From NCBI RefSeq assembly GCF_030052815.1, contig NC_079498.1, positions 69,674,992-69,738,991 of the forward strand: DNA of 64,000 bases. The letters run 5' to 3'. Made by a program: the position numbers and the translations under genes. The stretch comes from Hevea brasiliensis (taxonomy: Eukaryota > Streptophyta > Magnoliopsida > Malpighiales > Euphorbiaceae). Shown piece by piece: positions 57,863-64,000 of this stretch; within the stretch, counting starts at the first letter, position 1, and each line of letters opens with the position of its first letter. The notes beneath the pieces are model-generated. The model worked only from the letters and a program-made list of their open reading frames with translations. It had not been told where the DNA came from and ran no database searches.

Positions 57863-58127
57863 CTGCAGTTACCAATCCAGAGTCTTTTAGGGTGACAATG
57901 AAGTTAAATTTAAAGCCAATTTATTTCATTGACCTTCAGTTTAGGGTATATGAAAATAAATAATCTCTGACTTAAAAACGCTGTATGTACTCGTTAGTTC
58001 AAGGAAATAAAATAATTTACAAGCTAATGACATTATGGCCCAGTGGTAGGAGTCATGGAACTTGGTTGGGTTTGGGTTCAATTCTTATCAGCAGCACAAA
58101 TAAATAATGCGCACATATAAATAAATT
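57863..58127 (-). other. GnTI intron up to the copia insertion
   Basis: It starts with the acceptor CTGCAG next to the exon at 57862 and is ordinary AT-rich intron with no exon. A copia LTR begins at 58128. The next upstream exon was not found through 64000. Confidence 0.75.
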
Positions 58128-58398
58128 TATTATGGAAAGTCAATCACTGTATTATTTCTCTGTATATTTTGTATTCCTATTTATGATTTCCTATTTAGGA
58201 TTTCTTCCTAATTAGTAGAACACAATTATAGGAATCAATGGTATATATATACCCATGTACAGATTAACTGAAATTAAGGAGAATCATCTCTTTCTACATA
58301 GTATCAGAGCTGGTTCATTAAGGAATATAAATCTAGAATTTCTTTCTCGTCTGTTTTTGGACTGTAACCCATTGTTACCCTAGGTCATCTATCAAAGG

Positions 58399-58660
58399 TG
58401 TCTATTTGTTCTCACCACCCAGTCCTTGGCCGCCGACAGGCCATCCCCTCTGATCCGGTCGCTGGAATCCAAGCGCATGAGGCTCACGCGCCCAACTCAG
58501 GTTCTCACCGTTTCTTCACTCGCCAGAGCGTGGAGGTGCGTCCGTCGGCCGTTTCGACTCCGATCAGCATCGCCAGCGTCGCCTCAACCCCCTCATTCCA
58601 CTACTGTGTGCTGTTGCCTAGTCCAGTACGCCATTAAAGGACTTCTGAGATTTTGACTCT
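58399..58660 (+). other. GC-rich leader segment of the copia element
   Basis: About 260 bp that are clearly richer in G+C than anything around, placed between PBS and gag. Frames across it (58398-58637 and 58426-58656) show no known domain. It is probably untranslated leader, or a captured host fragment. Confidence 0.5.
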
Positions 58661-58761
58661 CAAATCCTATTTCGGTATTTGCTTGATTTGTGATTTTGGG
58701 TTATTTTGCTGCTGTAAGCACTTTGGATTAGTGTTTCGGTTAATTTTCTTTGTCTCAACAA

Positions 58762-59924
58762 ATGGCAGACAATAAGAATGTTATTTCTGATGTGATTCCG
58801 TTGATGACTAAGATCACGGAACACAAACTTAATGGTTCGAATTACCTGGAGTAGAGTAAGACTGTTAGGGTCAATTTGCGTAGCATTGATAAGGATGATC
58901 ACCTTACTAAAGACCCACCTACTGATGCTACATGGCAAATTTAGCTAAGGGAGGATGCTCAGTTGTTTTTGTAGCTTCGAAACTCGATTCACAGTGAGGT
59001 AATTAGTTTAATTAATCACTATGAATTTGTTAAGGAATTGATGGATTACTTAGATTTTCTGTATTCTGGTAAAGGGAATACCTCCCGTATTTATGATGTT
59101 TGTAAGGCATTCTACCGTGCTGAGAAAGAGGATAAATCTCTCACGGCGTATTTTATGGATTTAAACGGGTATATGAAGAACTTAATACATTGTTGCCTTT
59201 TAGTTCTGATGTGAAAGTTCAGAATACCCAACGGGAGCAACTGGCTGTTATGAGTTTTCTTGCAGGCCTTCCTTCAGAGTATGAGACTGCTAAATCTCAG
59301 ATTCTCTTCAGTTCTGAGATTTTCTCCATGCATGAAACGTTCACACGGTACTTCGTACAGAGAGTACTCAATCTTCACAGCCTACCAGTAGTGCTCTTAT
59401 TAGCTGTAATCCAAATGGTCAACAGGGTAATAGAAGAGGAAGTAGAGGAGGAATTACAGGCAATAGAGGTAATCAGCGTAATGGGGAGGCTAGTTCTAAT
59501 CAGGACTCAAGATGAGTCATTTGTTATTATTGCCATGAGCCTGGCCATACAAAATATAATTGTCCGTAACTTCAGAGGAAAAATCAACGATCACAGATGG
59601 CAAATATGACAGCAAAAGATTCTACAGTATCTTCCTCTAAGAAAACTATTTTGGTATTTGCAGAGGATTTTGCACAGTTTTCCTAGTATCAGGCATGTCT
59701 AAAGCCTACTAGTTCCCGTCACTGCTATCGCTGAGTCAGGTAAATGGACTACATGCCTTTTGTCTTCCTCAGCCAAATGAGTTATTAATTCTGGTGCGAC
59801 AGATCACATGACAGGTAATTCTAGTCTTCTATCTGCTTTTCAGTCTAATCTCACTTCCTCTACTGTTACTTTAGCTAATGGTTCTACTTCTTATGTCATG
59901 GGTTCTGGAACTGCGAACTCGACT
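58762..59924 (+). pseudogene. Copia gag and start of protease, decayed
   Basis: ATG 58762 opens 'MADNKNVISDVIPLMTKITE'. UBN2-type Gag words follow ('DKSLTAYFMDL', 'LPSEYETAKSQI'), with stops replacing Trp or Gln near 58853, 58942 and 58971 and a frameshift near 59175. A knuckle 'CYYCHEPGHTKYNC' is readable near 59525-59566. The protease start 'GATDHMTGNSSLLSAFQSN' lies near 59795-59850. These residues match the antisense copy at 63.2-64.0 kb almost one for one. No product is expected. Confidence 0.85.
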
Positions 59925-61624
59925 TGTAACAACCCAAAATTTTTAAATTATAAATAAAATAAAAAGAAAATATTATGTTATTAATATTATAGGATTTATT
60001 TGAATTGATTTTAAAATAAAGGAAGATAATAATAATAAATAAATTAATAATAAATAATTTAATTAAAGTTAATTTATTAAATGAAAATAAAATAATTAAA
60101 TTTTCCTAAATTATATTTATTTTATCATTGCAAGAATTTTATTAAACTTTAACATAATAAAATAATTTTGGACTTAATTATAAACCTCTAAGAAGTTGAG
60201 GGACTAATAGTATAATTTTGGACCTAATTGTAAACCTCTAAAAAAAAAACAGAAAAAAACAATTCCATCGTTCTCCCTCCCTTCTCCTTTGCTTCCGGCA
60301 ACCACCCCCGCCACCCATCACCGACCGGCGTTTCCAACCACCACCCCCGACACCAGTGACCTTCGGCGATGCCCCGATGGCGAGCTCCGGCCGTAAAAAC
60401 GCGAGGAAGGATGAGAGAGAGAAGCCGCGCACCCTCGAAGCTTTGGGCCTCGATTCCCAGCGTTTCTAACACGGGATGGCTACAGTCCCACCGGCGTTCA
60501 CCTCCTCATGACTTGGTGCACTTTTCCCGACCGGTGGTGCTTCAAACCGTCGCCGACAACCGTAGTTCCAAGGAGAGAGAAAGAAGAGAAAGAAAGTTTT
60601 GGGTAGTGGGCTTTCCTGCAAGTTTCCGGTCGATCCGACCGTCGGATCGAAAATCCGAGACCACCGATGGACTCGGGACGACGAGATCTTCAAGATAAAA
60701 CTAGTCCCGCTCTGATCGGACATCGTTTGAAAAAGACGATAATCAGACGGTCCAAATCGCTTAGTAAGATTTTCGCACTTTTTCAATTCCTAAAATTTAA
60801 AAATAATTTTATGATAATTATTAACACAATTTGAATGTAATTTAGGTGTAATCGAATCGATGATAGCTCAACGGTGTTTTCAGCCAGATCCAGCTGCCCG
60901 GTCGCCAATCTCAGAATGTGATCGATATTATAGTCAATCCTAGCATTTTCATATGTTCTGGACATGTTTCAGGTGTCAGATTTGGCATAGGTAAACCCGA
61001 ACTCTACATTGCTCAATTTTTGCCTTGTACTGAGTTATAATAAAATTCATAAAATATTCATGGGTGATTAGAAAATTGCAATTCCTTTTGCGTTAGCTCT
61101 ATAATATTGCTAAGGACCGCGGGGCAAAATTTTAGAATTTTTAGAGCTTATCGGAGTGAATTTTTATGAAATGTCAATTATAGGGACTAAAACGTAATTT
61201 TTCAAATTTATGACTATTGTCTGATTTGGAGAGCCCAGGAGGGGCCATATGATGTTGATGAGATGTGATTGTGGAAATTGAGAATTTAGAAGTGTTATTT
61301 GAATCTTTGTGCAGATTGGATAGATCCTAGGTATAGGGGAAACTCTACCGGATTTCCTGCATGAATTAGGTTGTCTGTTGTCTCTTTAGAGTTTTATTTT
61401 GACTTAGTACTAATAAATTTATAATATAATTATTTAGGTGATCGATGTCAACTTTTTTCCTCCATCCAGCAGCCACAATAGTTCTCGATTTACTGTAAGT
61501 AAAATATTAATTTTAATTATAATTTCAATATTATTATATGTTCAGGTATGCCCATGCATCACTTATAAGTATGTATCTATATAGTTAAACACTAGGCACG
61601 TTTTATATTACATTCTTAATTGAT
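59925..61624 (+). repeat. Family D LTR, truncated at its 3' end
   Basis: It starts TGTAACAACCC at 59925 inside copia protease. The block 60640-60775 parallels 32935-33065. The middle (60265-60560) is GC-rich with low-complexity Pro/Arg frames. The sequence stops at about 61624 where a copia LTR begins. ORFs inside (60224-60786) have no recognisable domain. Confidence 0.7.
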
Positions 61625-61836
61625 TGTTATGGAAAGTCAATCACTATGTTATGGAAAGTCAATCACTATATTATTTTTCTGTATATTTTGTATTCTGTAT
61701 TCCTATTTAGGATTTCTTAATTAGGATTTCTTCCTAACTAGTAGAACATAATTATAGGAATCAATTGTATATATATATCCATGTACAGATTAATTGAAAT
61801 CAATAAGAATCATCTCTTTCTACATGGTATCAGAGC
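61625..61836 (+). repeat. Copia LTR plus PBS in sense orientation, fused to an antisense body
   Basis: TGTTATGGAAAGTCAATCAC appears at 61625 and again at 61647 (22-bp duplication). The LTR proper ends TTTCTACA at 61824 and TGGTATCAGAGC (PBS) is 61825-61836. It matches the LTR at 58128-58298. Directly after the PBS, the sequence continues as the reverse complement of copia RT rather than leader. Confidence 0.88.
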
Positions 61837-64000
61837 AATCAACCCCATATGTCTGAGCATATCCTTTTGCTACAAGGCGTGCTTTTAACCTAGCCACAGA
61901 ACCATCAGGATTTACCTTTACTGTATATACCCATTTACAACCAATAGCTTTCTTACCAGCGGGTAAAGACAATAGTTCCCATATACCATTAGCATCTAAA
62001 GCCTCCATTTCCTCTTTCATAGCATCACACCAGCCAGGATGAGACAGTGCCTCATTAACAGCATTAGGGATAGTAACAGAGTCTAAACAAATAACAAAAC
62101 ACCGAGAACAAGAAGACAATTGATTATAAGAAACAAAAGAAGAGATAGGGTAAATACATGAACGTTTACCTTTACGAAGAGCAATGGGTAAGTCTAGATC
62201 AGAATCATGATCAGTATGAGGTACAGGATCTCCCAACGAAGTAGCTGGTGGAGGATCTGAGTCAGGAATCTCCTATCTCCTGGAATAAACATGAACAACG
62301 GGAGGTCGAGTAGGTCTAGAGACAGAAGGAACAGGCTGTGGGAGAGTACTAGACATTGGTTGGACAGTATATATTAAGAGATCATCCTCCTCCCCCTGAC
62401 TCTCATACACAGATGATGGAGGAAAAAATGGAGTGAACTCAAAAAATGTGACATCTGCAGAAACAAGATAACGATTAAGAGTAGGAGAGAAACAACGGTA
62501 CCCTTTTTGGAGCCGGGAGTACCCAAGGAAGATACATTTAAGAGATTTTGGATCCAATTTAGTAACCTGTGGACGAACATCACGCACAAAACAGGTACAA
62601 CCAAAAATACTGGGTTCAATAGGGAACAAAAATTTTATAGGAAACAAAGTAGTATAAGGAATATCCCCATTAAGGACAGAAGACGGCATACGATTGATCA
62701 AAAAACATGCCGTGGAAACTGCATCCGCCCAAAAGTGTTTAGGTACTTTCATCCGAAAAAGAAGAGCACGAGTTACTTCAAGAAGATGACGATTTTTTCT
62801 TTCGGCCACGCCATTTTGGAATGGGGTATCCACACAGGAAGACTGATGAAGAATATCATTTTGTGTCATATTAGGCTGAAATTGTGCTGAAAAGTATTCT
62901 TTGGCATTGTCACTTCTTAATATGCGCACAGAAATATTAAATTGAGTTTTGATTTCATTACAAAAGGCACAAAAGATAGAAAACAACTCAGAACGATTTT
63001 TCATTAAATATAACCAGGTAACACGAGAGTAATCATCAACAAAAGTAACAAAATAACGAAATCCAGTTTTAGATGTAACAGAACAAGGACCCCAAACATC
63101 AGAATAAACTACCTCAAAAGGAGATGAAGCCCGTTTATTGACTCTAGACACAGAAGGCAAACGATGATGTTTTGCAAAATGACACGACTCACATTCTAGT
63201 ACTGATAAAGACTAAAATTGAGGACACAGCTTCTTCATGGTAGACAAAGAAGGATGACCCAATCTACAATGAGCTTCAAGAGGTGTTAAGGTACTGGAGC
63301 AAACAAGCGATCGCGGTACATGATTTTCCAGAATATAGAGACCACCTGACTCGCGTCCTCTACCAATAATCTGCTTCGTCGTAAGATCCTGAAACAAACA
63401 CTGGTAAGGAAAAAAGGAAACAGAACAATTTAAGGTACGAGTAAGTTTACTAACAGAAAGTAGATTAAAAGAGAATTTTGGTAGACACAAAACAGAAGAC
63501 AAAGAAATTGACGAAGTCGGGTTCGCAGTTCCAGAACCCATGACACAAGAAGTAGAACCATCAGCTAAAGTAACAGTAGAGGAAGTGAGATTAGACTGAA
63601 AAGCAGATAGAAGACTAGAATTACCTGTCATGTGATCTGTCGCACCAGAATCAATAACCCATTTGGATGAAGAAGACACAAGGCATGTAGTAGATTTACC
63701 TGACTCAGCGATCGCAGTGACAGGGGAACTGGTAGGCTTTAGAGATGCTTGATACTGGAAAAATTGTGCAAAATCCTCTGCAGATACCAAAATAGTTTTC
63801 TCAGAGGAAGATACTGTAGAATTCTCTGCTGCCATATTTGCCATCTGTGATCGCTGATTTTTTCTCTGAAGTTGCGGACAATTATATTTTGTATGGTCAG
63901 GCTCATGGCAATAATAACAAATGACTCATCTTGAGTCCTGATTAGAACTAGCCTCTCCATTACTCTGATACATTTTCTCCTGTAGCTAAACTTACTTCTA
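61837..64000 (-). pseudogene. Copia gag-protease-integrase-RT, antisense, truncated at both ends
   Basis: Reading leftward from 64000: knuckle 'CYYCHEPDHTKYNC' (about 63930-63890), protease 'WVIDSGATDHMTG' (about 63665-63625), pre-integrase finger 'CRLGHPS...CESCHFAKH', integrase with D,D,E in 'YSDVWGPC', 'SDNAKEYF' and 'GVAERKNRHL', then the RT start 'NGIWELLSLPAGKKAIGCKW' and 'ARLVAKGYAQTYGVD', ending at 61837. Stops near 63213 and 62275 each replace what should be Gln. RT catalytic motifs, RNase H and the 3' LTR are absent. Better preserved than the sense copy at 58762. Confidence 0.92.

Larger units (their letters stand above)
58128..59924 (+). mobile_element. Ty1/copia element (short LTR), 5' half, cut by an LTR insertion
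   Basis: LTR 58128-58298 (171 bp, starts TATTATGGAAAG, ends TTTCTACA), PBS-like TAGTATCAGAGC 58299-58310, a GC-rich leader, gag from 58762 and the start of protease. It is interrupted at 59925 by a TGTAACAACC... LTR just after the 'MGSGTAN' words of protease. The same family in antisense occupies 61837-64000. It lies in the GnTI intron, opposite to that gene. Confidence 0.85.

Noticed and set aside
60224..60786. GC-rich overlapping frames on both strands
   Set aside because: They sit in the middle of a family D LTR, are Pro/Arg/Gly low-complexity, and are not conserved in the copy at 32.6-33.0 kb.
1..64000. CRISPR arrays, tRNA or rRNA genes
   Set aside because: None seen. GCTCTGATACCA words are retroelement primer sites, and the tandem repeats lie within LTRs or leaders without spacer diversity.

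Overview
This window is plant nuclear DNA, almost certainly from a woody eudicot. Every retroelement is a plant type: an Athila/Tat gypsy, Tekay-like chromoviruses with 3.1-3.8 kb LTRs, a second chromovirus, and several Ty1/copia elements. The only host gene is the 3' end of an N-glycan GlcNAc-transferase I gene with plant-type introns. The LTR families remind me of Euphorbiaceae (Hevea, Manihot), but that is an impression and was not searched. Intergenic DNA is very AT-rich and coding density is close to zero.

Layout. Bases 1-1191 are an antisense LTR that entered the reverse transcriptase of an antisense Athila/Tat element (1192-6230). That element in turn sits in an antisense Tekay-like LTR fragment (6231-8858). 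A sense Tekay-like element follows (LTR 8859-11942, PBS, decayed gag) and is cut at 12640 by an antisense Tekay-like element that has lost pol (LTRs 12641-16401 and 18201-19820). The right LTR of that element was entered at 19821 by a chromovirus with a 535-bp LTR and a gag-pol frame ending in RNase H. This chromovirus is truncated at about 24944 by a fusion to another Tekay-type LTR fragment (to 27959). Two more LTR fragments follow (27960-31109 antisense, 31110-32056 sense). A solo LTR of another family (32121-38483) contains a Tekay-type solo LTR (34181-37883) with a perfect CCTTA target duplication.

From 38.5 to 45.1 kb there is AT-rich non-coding DNA with a perfect 86-bp palindrome, ATT/AAT microsatellites and a nested tandem repeat. 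A full-length but decayed copia element with 183-bp LTRs occupies 45104-49617. A coding-poor LTR element fills about 50320-55169, and a Mutator-type MITE with a 9-10 bp target duplication lies at 55375-55786.

The host gene (minus strand, coding exons 56625-57862) is the C-terminus of alpha-1,3-mannosyl-glycoprotein 2-beta-N-acetylglucosaminyltransferase (GnTI/CGL1). Its upstream intron runs into nested copia and LTR insertions (58128-64000), so further exons lie outside the window or are lost.

The most unusual structure is at 61825-61850. A copia LTR plus exactly its tRNA-primer site, in sense orientation, is fused to the antisense body of the same copia family, at a spot where the RT coding sequence resembles the primer-binding complement. 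This looks like a misdirected strand transfer during reverse transcription. The second is a pair of hairpins in the Tekay-like LTRs whose stems are kept while their sequences change. No tRNA, rRNA, CRISPR or bacterial-type features were seen.
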